Origin: Bacteroidia bacterium
GTDB taxonomy: Bacteria; Bacteroidota; Bacteroidia; Flavobacteriales_E; Vicingaceae
DNA: 64,000 nt
Reading direction: 5' to 3'
Assembly (NCBI GenBank): GCA_030433355.1
Contig: JAUIMG010000003.1
Location: 62,001-126,000 of the forward strand
The notes beneath the pieces are model-generated. The model searched no databases and was not told where the DNA came from. It saw nothing but the letters and a program-made list of their open reading frames with translations. Of the stretch, positions 26,052 through 36,023 are shown piece by piece (position 1 is the stretch's first letter; the number at the start of each line of letters is the position of its first letter). The translations under genes were made by a program, and so were the position numbers.

Positions 26052-28174
26052 GACCAGAATTGAATAAAGAAGCATTTGATTTAATATCCAAAGCTTCTGC
26101 TCCTATAAAAGAGCAAGAGAATTGGATTACTGCGGAACAAATCTCATTACAGTCTGCCTACTTTGAGATTGATATTTCTGAATTAAAGCAGGTGAATTTT
26201 GCTGCCGGTATTGCACCTTACTTAAGAGGGCCTTATTCAACCATGTATGTTCAAAGAGCTTGGACAATACGCCAATATGCTGGGTTTTCAACAGCAAAAG
26301 ATTCGAATGCATTTTATAGAAGAAACTTAGAGGCTGGTCAAAAAGGTCTTTCAGTCGCTTTTGATTTGGCTACTCATAGGGGTTATGATTCTGATCATCC
26401 AAGAGTAGAAGGAGATGTGGGTAAAGCTGGTGTTGCAATTGATACCGTTGAGGATATGAAAATTCTCTTTGATCAGATTCCTTTGGATCAAATGTCTGTT
26501 TCAATGACGATGAATGGAGCTGTAATTCCTATCATGGCATTTTACATTGTAGCTGCAGAAGAGAGTGGTGTGAGCTCGGAAAAACTAAGTGGTACAATTC
26601 AAAATGATATACTAAAGGAGTTTATGGTAAGAAATACTTACATATATCCACCAAAGCATTCCATAAAAATAATTGCAGATATATTCGAATACACTTCGAA
26701 AAAAATGCCCCGATTTAACTCAATTAGTATTTCAGGCTATCACATGCATGAGGCAGGTGCAGGAGCGGATATTGAATTGGCATATACTCTAGCGGATGGA
26801 TTAGAATATATAAGAACTGGCTTAAAAGCAGGCTTAGAAATTGATGATTTTGCACCAAGGCTCTCTTTCTTTTGGGGAATCGGTATGAATCATTTTATGG
26901 AAATAGCTAAAATGAGAGCAGCTAGAATGCTTTGGGCAAAATTGGTAAAACAGTTTAATCCTAAGAACCCAAAATCTATGGTCCTGCGAACGCATTGTCA
27001 AACTTCTGGATATAGTCTTACAGAGCAAGATCCATATAATAATGTCGCAAGAACAACAATTGAAGCTATGGCTGCTGCATTTGGCGGAACCCAGTCGCTT
27101 CATACAAATGCACTGGATGAGGCAATTGCATTGCCAACAGACTTTTCTGCCAGAATAGCAAGAAATACCCAAATATACCTCCAAGAAGAAACAGACTTAA
27201 CAAAAGTAGTTGATCCTTGGGGTGGCTCCTATTATGTTGAATATTTAACCAATGAAATAGCAAAAAAAGCTTGGACTCTTATTGAAGAAGTTGAACAGTT
27301 AGGTGGCATGTCGAAAGCTATAGAAGAGGGTTTGCCGAAGTTGAAAATTGAAGAAGCAGCAGCAAGAAAACAAGCAAGAATAGATTCTGGGAAAGAAATA
27401 ATAGTTGGAGTGAATAAGTATTTATCTGATGAAAAGTCAATTGTTGATGTTTTAGATATAGATAATGTAAAAGTTAGAGAAGAACAAATTGCAAGAATTA
27501 AAGAAATTAGAGAGGCTAGAAATGATTTTGAGGTTAAAAATGTGCTAGACAACATAACAAAGGCTGCTGCATCTAATGAAGGGAATTTGTTAGAACTAGC
27601 CGTAGTTGCAGCTAGAAAAAGAGCGACATTAGGAGAGATCTCTGATGCAATGGAAGCAGCTTTTGGAAGGTATCAAGCAAAGATTAAGTCTATTTCAGGT
27701 GTATATTCACAAGAGGCTATGGAAGATGTAGATTTTATAAAAGCAAAAAAATTAGCAAATGAATTTGCTGAAAATGAAGGTAGAAGACCAAGAATACTTG
27801 TTGCTAAAATGGGGCAAGATGGTCATGATCGAGGTGCGAAAGTTATTTCTACCTCCTTTGCAGATATTGGCTTTGATGTAGATATTGGTCCATTGTTTCA
27901 AACTCCTGAGGAGGCCGCTAAGCAAGCTATTGAAAATGATGTTCACATTATTGGAATTTCTTCCTTAGCAGCTGGACATAAGACTTTGGTGCCTCAAGTT
28001 TTCAAGGCATTAAAAGATTATGGTAGGGAAGATATTTTAGTAATTGTAGGAGGAGTTATTCCTGAGCAGGACTATGACTTTTTATGGGATAAAGGAGTAG
28101 CAGGAATTTTTGGACCTGGAACAAAAATATCTAAAGCAGCACAAGAAATTCTTCAAATTTTAATGGAAGATTAA
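26048..28174 (+). CDS. mutB: Methylmalonyl-CoA mutase large (catalytic) subunit
   Basis: It interconverts succinyl-CoA and methylmalonyl-CoA using adenosylcobalamin, linking propionate metabolism to the TCA cycle. At 708 residues it is full length. The N-terminal barrel contains RGPYSTMY, the [19 protein letters not shown] substrate loop, [10 protein letters not shown] and [11 protein letters not shown]. The C-terminal cobalamin domain has [11 protein letters not shown] with the cobalt-ligating His and GPLFQTPEE. It overlaps the shortened partner gene by 4 bases. Confidence 0.97.
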   Translation: MRPELNKEAFDLISKASAPIKEQENWITAEQISLQSAYFEIDISELKQVNFAAGIAPYLRGPYSTMYVQRAWTIRQYAGFSTAKDSNAFYRRNLEAGQKGLSVAFDLATHRGYDSDHPRVEGDVGKAGVAIDTVEDMKILFDQIPLDQMSVSMTMNGAVIPIMAFYIVAAEESGVSSEKLSGTIQNDILKEFMVRNTYIYPPKHSIKIIADIFEYTSKKMPRFNSISISGYHMHEAGAGADIELAYTLADGLEYIRTGLKAGLEIDDFAPRLSFFWGIGMNHFMEIAKMRAARMLWAKLVKQFNPKNPKSMVLRTHCQTSGYSLTEQDPYNNVARTTIEAMAAAFGGTQSLHTNALDEAIALPTDFSARIARNTQIYLQEETDLTKVVDPWGGSYYVEYLTNEIAKKAWTLIEEVEQLGGMSKAIEEGLPKLKIEEAAARKQARIDSGKEIIVGVNKYLSDEKSIVDVLDIDNVKVREEQIARIKEIREARNDFEVKNVLDNITKAAASNEGNLLELAVVAARKRATLGEISDAMEAAFGRYQAKIKSISGVYSQEAMEDVDFIKAKKLANEFAENEGRRPRILVAKMGQDGHDRGAKVISTSFADIGFDVDIGPLFQTPEEAAKQAIENDVHIIGISSLAAGHKTLVPQVFKALKDYGREDILVIVGGVIPEQDYDFLWDKGVAGIFGPGTKISKAAQEILQILMED

Positions 28175-28181
28175 TTGGCCT

Positions 28182-29186
28182 CTAGAGTATTGGATAATAA
28201 ATACTTGTTTTTATATCCGCACTATCTACCAATGTCGGATCGTTATCGTATACCTCCCAGCAAAAGGTAGCAATAGTTAGATTTCTTTCCTTTGCAAAAG
28301 CATCTATGCTTTCATGCATCTGATCACTTGAATCATAACTTCCAAAATGAATCCCCTTCACAACTTTCCCTTCTGGAGTGGAGCCCATTTGAACTCTTTC
28401 ATTTCCATCAACTCTAGATTCTATAAACATAGCAGCAGATAAAACTACCTTTTCGGGAGAATAATAATGGTAAATAGCCAAAGGCATTCCTTTTATAGTT
28501 GCGCCACTAATTTCAAGGTATATTGCTAATTCTGTATATAATTCTCCTAGCTTTTTACTTAAGTTGTCTGCAGTTGTAGAGTCTTTTATAAAAGCGATTG
28601 TTTGAGTATTAACTTCTGTAATTTCAATATTTTCGAATTCTTTTAATGCAGTTTTATTCGATTCAATATGCTCTTTTAATTGCTTTAAGCTAGTTTGATA
28701 GCTTTCGACTAGCATTGGTTCAATGAAGGTATTCATTATGTTTAGAAAAAAAGGGGTGGCAGCGCCTTCAAACGTCCATTTTAACTCGGTTTGGCCCTCT
28801 TTATCTGTAAGTATAAATTCAGAATAGTTATCTTCTTCCCATCCTTCAAATCTCATTTTAGTCTTAATATATTCGTTGGGTATTAATTCCACAATCTCTT
28901 GACTTCCATTGCCAACTTCTGTATGATCACTAAACCATTCGCTTTTAAATCCAATAGTTCCTGCCTCTCCTGTGTATTCGGTTCTCATATTGGAGTCTAA
29001 TTGGTTCCAAACAGCCCAATTTTTCCAATCATCATAATTAATCAAATAAGAAAAAATTCTAGATTTTTTTGCGTCTATTGTAATAGATTCACTTACAATT
29101 ACTTGACTAGGTAGAGTGCTAGAGTAGAACAAAAAACCTGCAACTAGAGCAATAAGAATAATGAGAAACCACTTGATAATTTTCAT
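28182..29186 (-). CDS. Membrane-anchored SRPBCC - GyrI-like fusion protein
   Basis: The 334-residue protein has one N-terminal transmembrane segment (WFLIILIALVAGFLFYSS). An SRPBCC (polyketide cyclase-like) hydrophobic-pocket domain occupies ~30-165. A GyrI-like/AraC-effector-binding domain follows from ~185 (LGELYTELAIYLEISG, GIHFGSYDSSDQMHESIDAF). The two folds both bind small hydrophobic ligands. The topology suggests a periplasmic or cytoplasmic-face ligand-binding protein. It is convergent with mutB, 7 bases away. Function unknown. Confidence 0.72.
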   Translation of the reverse strand: MKIIKWFLIILIALVAGFLFYSSTLPSQVIVSESITIDAKKSRIFSYLINYDDWKNWAVWNQLDSNMRTEYTGEAGTIGFKSEWFSDHTEVGNGSQEIVELIPNEYIKTKMRFEGWEEDNYSEFILTDKEGQTELKWTFEGAATPFFLNIMNTFIEPMLVESYQTSLKQLKEHIESNKTALKEFENIEITEVNTQTIAFIKDSTTADNLSKKLGELYTELAIYLEISGATIKGMPLAIYHYYSPEKVVLSAAMFIESRVDGNERVQMGSTPEGKVVKGIHFGSYDSSDQMHESIDAFAKERNLTIATFCWEVYDNDPTLVDSADIKTSIYYPIL

Positions 29187-29277
29187 TGTATAATAGTTTG
29201 GTAAACAATTAGTTATAAATTACTTTAGCGAAAGTAAAACAATTTTTCGTTTTTTTACTGTTGATTATAATAGAATT

Positions 29278-30072
29278 ATGAATTCACACGAAATTGATTA
29301 TAGAATATATGGTGATGATTTACAGTGCGTTGAAATTACCTTAGATCCTGATGAGACTGTTATAGCCGAACCAGGTGGCATGATGATGATGGATGGTACT
29401 ATTGAGATGAACACCATTTTTGGAGATGGTTCCAAAAGTCAAGGAATCATGGATAAGCTTTTCTCTGCAGGTAAGCGTGTTTTAACTGGAGAAAGTTTAT
29501 TTATGACAACCTATACTCATCGAGCATTTGGACAGGGTAAGGTAACCTTTGCAGCACCTTACCCTGGTAAAATTTTACCTTTAGATTTAAGTGATCATCA
29601 AGGAAAAATAATTTGTCAGAAAGAGTCCTTTCTATGTGCAGCAAAAGGAGTAAGCATTGGCATTGCATTTCAAAAAAGATTAGGAGTTGGGTTTTTTGGA
29701 GGAGAAGGTTTTATAATGCAGAAACTAGAAGGAGATGGTTTAGCTTTTCTTCATGCAGGAGGCAATATTATTAAAAGAACATTACATCATGGTGAAACAT
29801 TAACCGTGGATACAGGATGTTTAGTTGCAATATCTTCTGGTGTTGATTATGATGTAAAATTGCAAAAAGGAATAAAAAATAGCTTATTTGGGGGAGAAGG
29901 TTTATTCTTAGTGCAATTAACTGGACCAGGAGACGTTTGGATACAATCCATGCCATTAAGTAGATTAGCAGATAGAATTTATGCCCACTCTCCTAAGGCA
30001 GGAGGAAAAAGAAAAGGTGAAGGAAGTATACTTGGTGGTATAGGAGACCTATTAGATGGAGATAGTTTTTAA
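29278..30072 (+). CDS. TIGR00266/AIM24 family protein
   Basis: This 264-residue all-beta protein with Gly-rich turns matches the TIGR00266 family: TVIAEPGGMMMMDGTIEM, SLFMTTYTH, FAAPYPGKILPLDL, FLCAAKGVSIG, GEGFIMQKLEGDG, FLHAGGNII and a terminal RLADRIYAHSP. These cytoplasmic proteins form trimers with a triangular-prism fold, but their biochemical role is not established. It is followed 4 bases later by the M23 peptidase gene, suggesting co-transcription. Confidence 0.88.
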   Translation: MNSHEIDYRIYGDDLQCVEITLDPDETVIAEPGGMMMMDGTIEMNTIFGDGSKSQGIMDKLFSAGKRVLTGESLFMTTYTHRAFGQGKVTFAAPYPGKILPLDLSDHQGKIICQKESFLCAAKGVSIGIAFQKRLGVGFFGGEGFIMQKLEGDGLAFLHAGGNIIKRTLHHGETLTVDTGCLVAISSGVDYDVKLQKGIKNSLFGGEGLFLVQLTGPGDVWIQSMPLSRLADRIYAHSPKAGGKRKGEGSILGGIGDLLDGDSF

Positions 30073-30076
30073 TCAA

Positions 30077-31081
30077 ATGAAGAATATTATTTATTACACT
30101 TTAATTTTTGGATTATTAATGAGCAACAACATGCTTGCTTTTAATAATCTTGGAAAGGATACTGTGCAAGCTTTAGTGGTTGGGTCTAATAAGGTGGACC
30201 AAAATATTGATATTAAAGAACTAAATGGAGAAGAAATAATAAGTTTAATTGATTCCTTGCTAGACCTTGATGCAGTTCCCGTCGACTTGGTGAATCAAAT
30301 TAATGATTACGCAGAGAGCAAACTGTTAAAACATGACTACTATGTTTCTTTAACAGGATTCAACGATCACTCTATTTATCCATCTCAATCTATGTATAAA
30401 AGCTGGGATACCTATAATTTATACCCCTATGATGAAAGTCTCAGGAAAAATGATAATGAAACAAAGCTGGTTCTTCAAGATACAATAAACTTCTGCTATT
30501 TTCATCCGCCAATAAAGGGTTTAATAACTTCAAATTTTGGCTGGAGAGATGGAAGAAATCATAATGGTATGGATATCGATTTACAGGTGTGGGACCCTGT
30601 TAAGTCTGCATTTGATGGAATGGTTAGAATAGCAAGATATCATCCTGGCTATGGAAGAGTAGTGATTATAAGACATTATAATGGATTAGAAACTTTGTAT
30701 GCACATTTACATCGATTGAAGGTGAAGCCGGGAGACATTGTAGAAGCTGGTCAAGTAGTTGGCTTGGGAGGTAGTTCAGGAAGGTCAACCGGAAGTCATT
30801 TACACTTTGAAGTACGCTTCAAGGGCAAGCCTTTAAACCCTAGATCAGTAATTGATTTTAATAACAATAAACTTGTAAGTGACTCTCTTAAGCTGGTTAA
30901 AAATAAATGGTCTTATACCCCTGTCCCGTTAGGGATAAACTATTACACGGTCAAAAAAGGGGATCACCTATACGGCATTGCTAGTAGATTTGGAACAAGT
31001 ATAACTGCTATTTGCGAGCTTAACGGAATAAGTAGAAATAGGCCTTTAAAAATAGGCCAAAAACTTAGAATAGATACTTAG
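30077..31081 (+). CDS. M23 family metallopeptidase with LysM domain
   Basis: This envelope murein endopeptidase is predicted to cut peptide cross-links. It has a signal sequence (YYTLIFGLLMSNNMLAF) and a LytM/M23 domain with zinc ligands in RNHNGMDID and SHLHFEV plus the activating His in YAHLHRL. A C-terminal LysM peptidoglycan-binding repeat carries YTVKKGDHLYGIASRFG. I start at ATG 30077 because the frame opening at 30056 overlaps the previous gene and would weaken the signal peptide. About 334 residues. Confidence 0.92.
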   Translation: MKNIIYYTLIFGLLMSNNMLAFNNLGKDTVQALVVGSNKVDQNIDIKELNGEEIISLIDSLLDLDAVPVDLVNQINDYAESKLLKHDYYVSLTGFNDHSIYPSQSMYKSWDTYNLYPYDESLRKNDNETKLVLQDTINFCYFHPPIKGLITSNFGWRDGRNHNGMDIDLQVWDPVKSAFDGMVRIARYHPGYGRVVIIRHYNGLETLYAHLHRLKVKPGDIVEAGQVVGLGGSSGRSTGSHLHFEVRFKGKPLNPRSVIDFNNNKLVSDSLKLVKNKWSYTPVPLGINYYTVKKGDHLYGIASRFGTSITAICELNGISRNRPLKIGQKLRIDT

Positions 31082-31082
31082 A

Positions 31083-31409
31083 ATGTTTCGAATCAACATC
31101 AATGATCATCCAACCAATAGGAAAATGAAGGTTTTCTTTTACGAGGACCCTTCACATGCTGCTCATTTTGAAAACCTTTTAAAGGAGAGTAATGTCAAAT
31201 ATGAGTTTCAGATAGATGAAGAAGGGGATAGGACTATTTATTTTGGGGTTAGTACTGCGGATTTTGAGAAAGTGAAGAAATTAAACTATCTAACATTAGG
31301 TCAATTTAGAAAACCATTTATACCAGATAGAGCATTTAGGATAATATTAATTGTAATTTCAATGACTATATTATTAACTGCAATTGTTGGTGCAATCGTT
31401 AGCTCTTAA
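31083..31409 (+). CDS. Small membrane-anchored protein, DUF2007-like
   Basis: The 108-residue product has a soluble N-terminal alpha/beta part (MKVFFYEDPSHAAHFENLLKE, reminiscent of DUF2007-type signal-transducing domains) and one C-terminal transmembrane segment (IILIVISMTILLTAIVGAIV). It sits 1 base after the M23 peptidase stop, so it is in the same operon and may act with it at the membrane. An internal ATG at 31125 would give a shorter form beginning at the conserved-looking part. Confidence 0.65.
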   Translation: MFRININDHPTNRKMKVFFYEDPSHAAHFENLLKESNVKYEFQIDEEGDRTIYFGVSTADFEKVKKLNYLTLGQFRKPFIPDRAFRIILIVISMTILLTAIVGAIVSS

Positions 31410-31422
31410 TGAGTCTATATCC

Positions 31423-31430
31423 TACTTTTG
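31423..31430 (+). promoter_or_regulatory. -7 box almost touching the porT-like gene
   Basis: TACTTTTG matches TAnnTTTG, only 4 bases before ATG 31435. Transcription would begin at or just inside the start codon, giving a leaderless mRNA. An ATGATG doublet follows, so the second ATG (31438) could also be used. Confidence 0.45.
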
Positions 31431-31434
31431 TTCA

Positions 31435-32142
31435 ATGATGTTTAGACTAAGTCTCCTATTATTATTTTTTCTGCAAACTCTTGGAGCTTTCTCGCAAAAA
31501 CAAATAACTACATTTGGTATTCAAGTCAAGCCAATAATTAGTTCTGAGATGTTTAACACCGGTTCTCAAGTGAATCAAGAAGGAGATATTACCTTTACTT
31601 TAGAACCGAGGTCAGGATTTGGTTTTGGTATGGTAGTAAGAAAAGGCTTTAATAAACAGTTTTCTTTAGAAACAGGGATTAATTACACCCAAAGAAACTA
31701 CCAATTAAGCATTGAAGAAGACTCTACTTCATTTAGAGGTGTGTCAGACTTTACCTATGTTATTTATGAAATACCTATTATGGGCTTGGTTTATATTCAG
31801 CTAGGAGAGGATACTTATATGAATACTGCTTTTGGATTAAATCTTAATTTTTTACCTTCTGATTGGGAATCTTTTGATGATTATTTTCTACACTATTCAG
31901 AGAGAACTTCTTGGATTATTCCTGCTCTTCAAGCAAATATTGGATTTGAATACAGAACCTATGAAAGTGGATTCTGGTATTTGGGATTTTCATACCACCA
32001 GCCATTTACAAATTTAACAGAAGCTGGTGTACAATTTCAAGAAGATCGACTTCCTAAAGAGACCACATTCTTTGATGTAAGCGGAACTTATTTAACTATT
32101 GATTTAAAATATTTTTTTCACGAACCAGCCTCTAGAAGATGA
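31435..32142 (+). CDS. PorT-like outer membrane beta-barrel protein
   Basis: The product of about 235 residues has a signal peptide (LSLLLLFFLQTLGAFSQ) and barrel strands resembling the PorT/outer-membrane-barrel-2 family (GFGFGMVVRKGFNKQFSLETGINYTQRNY, with an ETGI-type turn). It ends in LTIDLKYFF. The frame opens upstream at 31384 within the previous gene, but the signal peptide demands ATG 31435 or 31438. It overlaps the mechanosensitive channel gene by 4 bases (ATGA). Confidence 0.75.
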   Translation: MMFRLSLLLLFFLQTLGAFSQKQITTFGIQVKPIISSEMFNTGSQVNQEGDITFTLEPRSGFGFGMVVRKGFNKQFSLETGINYTQRNYQLSIEEDSTSFRGVSDFTYVIYEIPIMGLVYIQLGEDTYMNTAFGLNLNFLPSDWESFDDYFLHYSERTSWIIPALQANIGFEYRTYESGFWYLGFSYHQPFTNLTEAGVQFQEDRLPKETTFFDVSGTYLTIDLKYFFHEPASRR

Positions 32143-33404
32143 AAGAGATAATTATTGATTTAAAACGCCAAATGATAGAGTTTGGCAGTGATTCAGGAAT
32201 AAACCTGATTTTAAGTGAATCTATTACATATATCTTGTTAATGCTTGTAATAGTGCTGTTTTCTTATTTGGTTGATAGGCTTGTAAAAGGGATTTTGCTA
32301 AGCTCACTAGAAGCTTTAGTAATAAAAAGTAAAAGTAATTGGGATGATTACTTAATAGAGCATAAAGTTGTTGCAGCCTTGGCTCATATAGTACCTATCA
32401 TTATTGTATTTCACTTTTTGCCTATTGTATTTGTAGACTTTCCTAAACTAGCAGCCTTTTTTGATCGATTAGAGCAGATTTTAATCATACTAGTAAGTAT
32501 GATTGTAATTTTTAGGTTGCTTAATACCTTAAAATCTATTCTTGATGAGGTAAAAGCATTTGCAGATAAACCTATAGAGAGTTTTATTCAGCTCGCTAAA
32601 ATCATTATCGGTATAATTCTAGGTGTGTTGATATTATCAATTTTAGTAAACAAATCTCTAGCTTATTTCTTTGGAGCTTTTGGTGCGATGTCTGCAATTT
32701 TAATCTTGGTATTTAAAGACTCAATACTAGGCTTTATTGCAAGTATCCAACTTTCAGCTAATGATATGATCAAGAAGGGAGATTGGGTGCAAATGGATAA
32801 ATATGGTGCAGATGGAAATGTTGAAGAAATTAATCTTACTACAGTTAAAATAAAGAATTGGGATAAAACGGTAACTACCGTCCCTACCTATGCATTTATT
32901 TCAGATTCTTTTAAAAACTGGAGAGGGATGGAAGAGACTGGAGCAAGAAGAATCGCTCGATTTATTCTTATCAATCAAAATTCTGTGAAGTTTGCTACTC
33001 CAGAGATGATAGAAGGGTTTAAAAAAATACATATACTTAAAGGTTATATAGAAGAGAAAGAGAAGGAATTAAAGGATTATAATGAGCAACAAAAAGTAGA
33101 TACATCCCATGTTTCAAACGGAAGGAGATTAACTAATATTGGAACATTTAGAGCCTATTTGACAAGATATTTAAAAAATCATCCAAAAATAGACCAAAGC
33201 CAAACCCTTATTGTAAGACAAATGCAACCTACAGAAAATGGCTTGCCTATTCAAATCTATGCCTTTAGTAATGATATCGCTTGGGTAAACTATGAAGCTA
33301 TTCAGTCAGATATTTTTGATCATACAATAGCAGTGGCTCCCCAATTTGGTTTGGAAATTTTCCAACATCCCTCAGGAGCTGATTTTAGAAGAGCACTTGA
33401 TTAA
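32139..33404 (+). CDS. MscS/YbdG-type mechanosensitive ion channel
   Basis: The 421-residue inner membrane channel shows five or so hydrophobic segments over the first 200 residues, then the pore helix/beta-domain region. That region contains FGAMSAILILVFKDSILGFIASIQLSANDMIKKGDWV, typical of the YbdG (MscM) branch. The beta domain has GNVEEINLTTVKIKNWD and VPTYAFISDSFKNW, and the C-terminal cytoplasmic alpha/beta portion is long. It protects against hypo-osmotic shock. It is translationally coupled to the PorT-like gene and overlaps the convergent lipoprotein gene by 20 bases. Confidence 0.9.
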   Translation: MKEIIIDLKRQMIEFGSDSGINLILSESITYILLMLVIVLFSYLVDRLVKGILLSSLEALVIKSKSNWDDYLIEHKVVAALAHIVPIIIVFHFLPIVFVDFPKLAAFFDRLEQILIILVSMIVIFRLLNTLKSILDEVKAFADKPIESFIQLAKIIIGIILGVLILSILVNKSLAYFFGAFGAMSAILILVFKDSILGFIASIQLSANDMIKKGDWVQMDKYGADGNVEEINLTTVKIKNWDKTVTTVPTYAFISDSFKNWRGMEETGARRIARFILINQNSVKFATPEMIEGFKKIHILKGYIEEKEKELKDYNEQQKVDTSHVSNGRRLTNIGTFRAYLTRYLKNHPKIDQSQTLIVRQMQPTENGLPIQIYAFSNDIAWVNYEAIQSDIFDHTIAVAPQFGLEIFQHPSGADFRRALD

Positions 33405-34134
33405 CTTCTAGTTTTTTTAGTTCAATTTTAGAAAGAAGCTCTAGCTTTTCTTCTTTAAAAGCTATACCTAATTTTTCAAGAGGAATTTCAGTTTCTTCCA
33501 TTGGTTTGTAATTTTCGTAATCTACAAATCGAATTCCATTCACTATCCTTTCATTATAGGCTTTTCTAAATCTTTTACCCCCACCGTTTACTTGAAAAGA
33601 ATAAGCTAAATAGTCCAGGCTGTAATCTTTAGAGTCGAACCAGTAGATAAATTCATCTTCATGGTCAATTCCACCTCCCTCTTCTTTAAACTTAATTTTT
33701 ACTTTATAATACAAACTGCTGCTAATTTCTTCTTGGCCAAGGAACTCGCTAATTACCGCCTCATCATTTAACTTATAAGGCAATAAGGCAAAATAAAATA
33801 CCGAATTGATCGATTCTATGTATTTGACAGCCATGCTATCATGTACTTGAATTAAACTGTCGTTAATTGTTCTTTGGAATCCTTTTGACGAATAGATGTC
33901 TTTGTATAGCCCTATGCTGTCAGAGAAACTTCTCGACATTTTCCAGCTACCATTCATCTTAAGAAATTCATAGTGCTTGTCTCTAAATTCAAAAAATATA
34001 GATGAATTGTTATAAAGTTCACCTCCAGAGTAATTTATGGCACTTTCAATAATTTCATTTGCTGTTGGAGAATTCTTGCAACCATTTAGAGCCAAGAATA
34101 AGGTAGTAAACCAAAAAGCAATTTTTTTCATCAT
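33385..34134 (-). CDS. DUF6503-like lipoprotein
   Basis: This 249-residue predicted lipoprotein (lipobox LALNGC) has a beta-rich mature part (SGGELYNNSSIFFEFRDKHYEF, FIYWFDSKDYSLDYLAYSF) similar to the DUF6503 / LolA-like fold family. It might bind lipids in the periplasm, but that is only a fold-based guess. The 3' end overlaps the MscS gene by 20 bases on the opposite strand. Confidence 0.72.
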   Translation of the reverse strand: MMKKIAFWFTTLFLALNGCKNSPTANEIIESAINYSGGELYNNSSIFFEFRDKHYEFLKMNGSWKMSRSFSDSIGLYKDIYSSKGFQRTINDSLIQVHDSMAVKYIESINSVFYFALLPYKLNDEAVISEFLGQEEISSSLYYKVKIKFKEEGGGIDHEDEFIYWFDSKDYSLDYLAYSFQVNGGGKRFRKAYNERIVNGIRFVDYENYKPMEETEIPLEKLGIAFKEEKLELLSKIELKKLEVNQVLF

Positions 34135-34188
34135 TTTTTTGATTAGACTAAAGTTAAATTATTGGATAGTTTAGAACTACTAATAATG

Positions 34189-34214
34189 TGGCCTTTGCAA
34201 AACTGCAAAGGCCA
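34189..34214 (-). terminator. Hairpin terminator of the beta-oxidation operon
   Basis: A perfect 11-bp stem (34189-34199 with 34204-34214) with a 4-base loop lies 22 bases past the stop of the acyl-CoA dehydrogenase gene. The T-tract on the minus strand is poor, so it could instead be a processing or 3'-stabilising stem. Confidence 0.6.
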
Positions 34215-34235
34215 TATGAGTTATTTAAGAATTGA

Positions 34236-36011
34236 CTAAAAACAATATTCGTTTTTCTCAATCAATTTTTCAGCTATAATTTGTCTAGCTTCTTTTACGT
34301 TAAAAGGATCAACTTTTGAGAACCTTTTAATTCCCATTAGCATAGCTCTTTGTTCATCCCCTTCAGCAAAAGAATTAATGGCATCCTTGCCCCATTTACT
34401 GATTCTATCTGCAGAATCATATAAATAGGCTTTCATCATTGCTTCGGCATGCTTATAGTCCTTACCAAGCAATTTCATTTTTTCCACTCTTAGAATCATA
34501 GATTCTACGATATAAGTTTCCATTGAAATGTCAGCAATATTCATCAGTATTTCCTGCTCTTTTGCTAAGCTTGTAGTCAACTTTTGTGCTGCAGCTCCTG
34601 CAATTAATAGTACAGCTTTCTTAAAGTTGCTTAAGAATCTTTTTTCTGTTGCATATTCAGAAGAATCATCAAAATCAAAATCTGGAATCTCCATAAGTTC
34701 ATCTGCCACTTTTTGAGCAGGACCCAAAAGATCTAATTCGCCTTGTAAAGCTCTTTTAAGGATAATGTCAACGGTCAACATTCTGTTGATTTCGTTTGTA
34801 CCTTCAAAAATTCTATTTATTCTGGCATCTCTATATGCTCTTTCCATATCAGCTTCTGCAGAATAGCCCATTCCTCCGTAGATTTGAACTCCTTCATCCA
34901 CAACATAGTCTAATGTTTCTGAACCATGCACTTTAAGTATAGCGCATTCTGCAGCAAACTCTCTTAAGCCGGCAAGGGTTGCTTGTTGCTTTTCCATACC
35001 TTCCCCTTCATGCTGCTTAATGGTATCTTCAATATTCTGACTTAATCGATAGAGGGCAGATTCTGTAGCAAAACAACGAATAGCTTGTTCTGCTAACTTA
35101 TATCTTATAGCTCCATATTTAGAAATTGACCTGCCAAACTGTTCTCTATTGTTTGCAAAATTAATGGACCTACTAATTGCAGCTTTTGATGCTCCTAAGG
35201 CTGCTCCGGCTAATTTTGCTCTCCCAATATTTAAAATATTTAATGCTATTTTAAATCCTTCTCCTCTTTCACCTAAAAGGTTCTCGACAGGTACTTTTAC
35301 ATCATTAAAGAATATTTGACGTGTTGAAGAACCTTTGATACCCATTTTCTTTTCTTCTGGGTTCATCGTGATTCCAGCATAGTCTTTTTCAAGGATGAAA
35401 GCACTTAAATCTTCATCGTCGTCAATTTTAGCAAATACAGTTAATACTTCTGCGAAGCCACCATTGGTAATCCACATCTTTTGACCGTTGAGTATGTAGT
35501 TCTTTCCATCTTCAGCAAGTGTTGCTTTTGATTTGCCTGAGTTAGCGTCCGAACCAGAACCCGGCTCTGTTAAACAGTAACATCCTTTCCATTCTCCACT
35601 TGCAAGCTTTGGAATGTATTTTTGTTTCTGTTCTTCATTGCCATAATATAAAATAGGGAGTGTGCCTATGCCTGTATGTGCAGAAAGTGCAACTGCAAAG
35701 GAGTAACCTGCTCCAGTCTTTTCAGCTGTAAGCATAGAAGTAACAAAGTTTTTGCCAAATCCTCCATATTCTTCAGGAACGGAAATTCCACATAAGCCTA
35801 GCTCTCCAGCTTTAGATATTAGGCCATACATTAAGCCATCTTCCATGGCATCAATTCGGTCAATAACTGGATAAACTTCTTGGTCTAAAAAATCTTGACT
35901 GCTTTGTGCAATCATATTTTGCTCTTCGTCAAATTCTTCAGGTATGAAAATGTCATTAGCTTCCGTTTCTTTAATTAAGAACTCTCCACCTTTAATGCTT
36001 TTCTTGCTCAT
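34236..36011 (-). CDS. fadE: Acyl-CoA dehydrogenase (long-chain, FadE-type)
   Basis: It performs the FAD-dependent first step of beta-oxidation. The 591-residue protein is of the longer VLCAD-like class with an extra C-terminal helical domain. Visible motifs are CYCLTEPGSGSDA, WITNGGFA, the catalytic-base region YGGMGYSAEADMERAYRDARI and RIFEGTNEINR. Last gene of the marR-fadN-fadA-fadE operon, 12 bases after fadA and followed by a hairpin. Confidence 0.95.
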   Translation of the reverse strand: MSKKSIKGGEFLIKETEANDIFIPEEFDEEQNMIAQSSQDFLDQEVYPVIDRIDAMEDGLMYGLISKAGELGLCGISVPEEYGGFGKNFVTSMLTAEKTGAGYSFAVALSAHTGIGTLPILYYGNEEQKQKYIPKLASGEWKGCYCLTEPGSGSDANSGKSKATLAEDGKNYILNGQKMWITNGGFAEVLTVFAKIDDDEDLSAFILEKDYAGITMNPEEKKMGIKGSSTRQIFFNDVKVPVENLLGERGEGFKIALNILNIGRAKLAGAALGASKAAISRSINFANNREQFGRSISKYGAIRYKLAEQAIRCFATESALYRLSQNIEDTIKQHEGEGMEKQQATLAGLREFAAECAILKVHGSETLDYVVDEGVQIYGGMGYSAEADMERAYRDARINRIFEGTNEINRMLTVDIILKRALQGELDLLGPAQKVADELMEIPDFDFDDSSEYATEKRFLSNFKKAVLLIAGAAAQKLTTSLAKEQEILMNIADISMETYIVESMILRVEKMKLLGKDYKHAEAMMKAYLYDSADRISKWGKDAINSFAEGDEQRAMLMGIKRFSKVDPFNVKEARQIIAEKLIEKNEYCF

Positions 36012-36023
36012 AATATTATTTTT

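Noticed and set aside
26834-27946. Minus-strand ORFs opposite mutB
   Set aside because: Antisense shadows of a strongly conserved gene, rich in Cys, His and Ser as expected of reverse reading.
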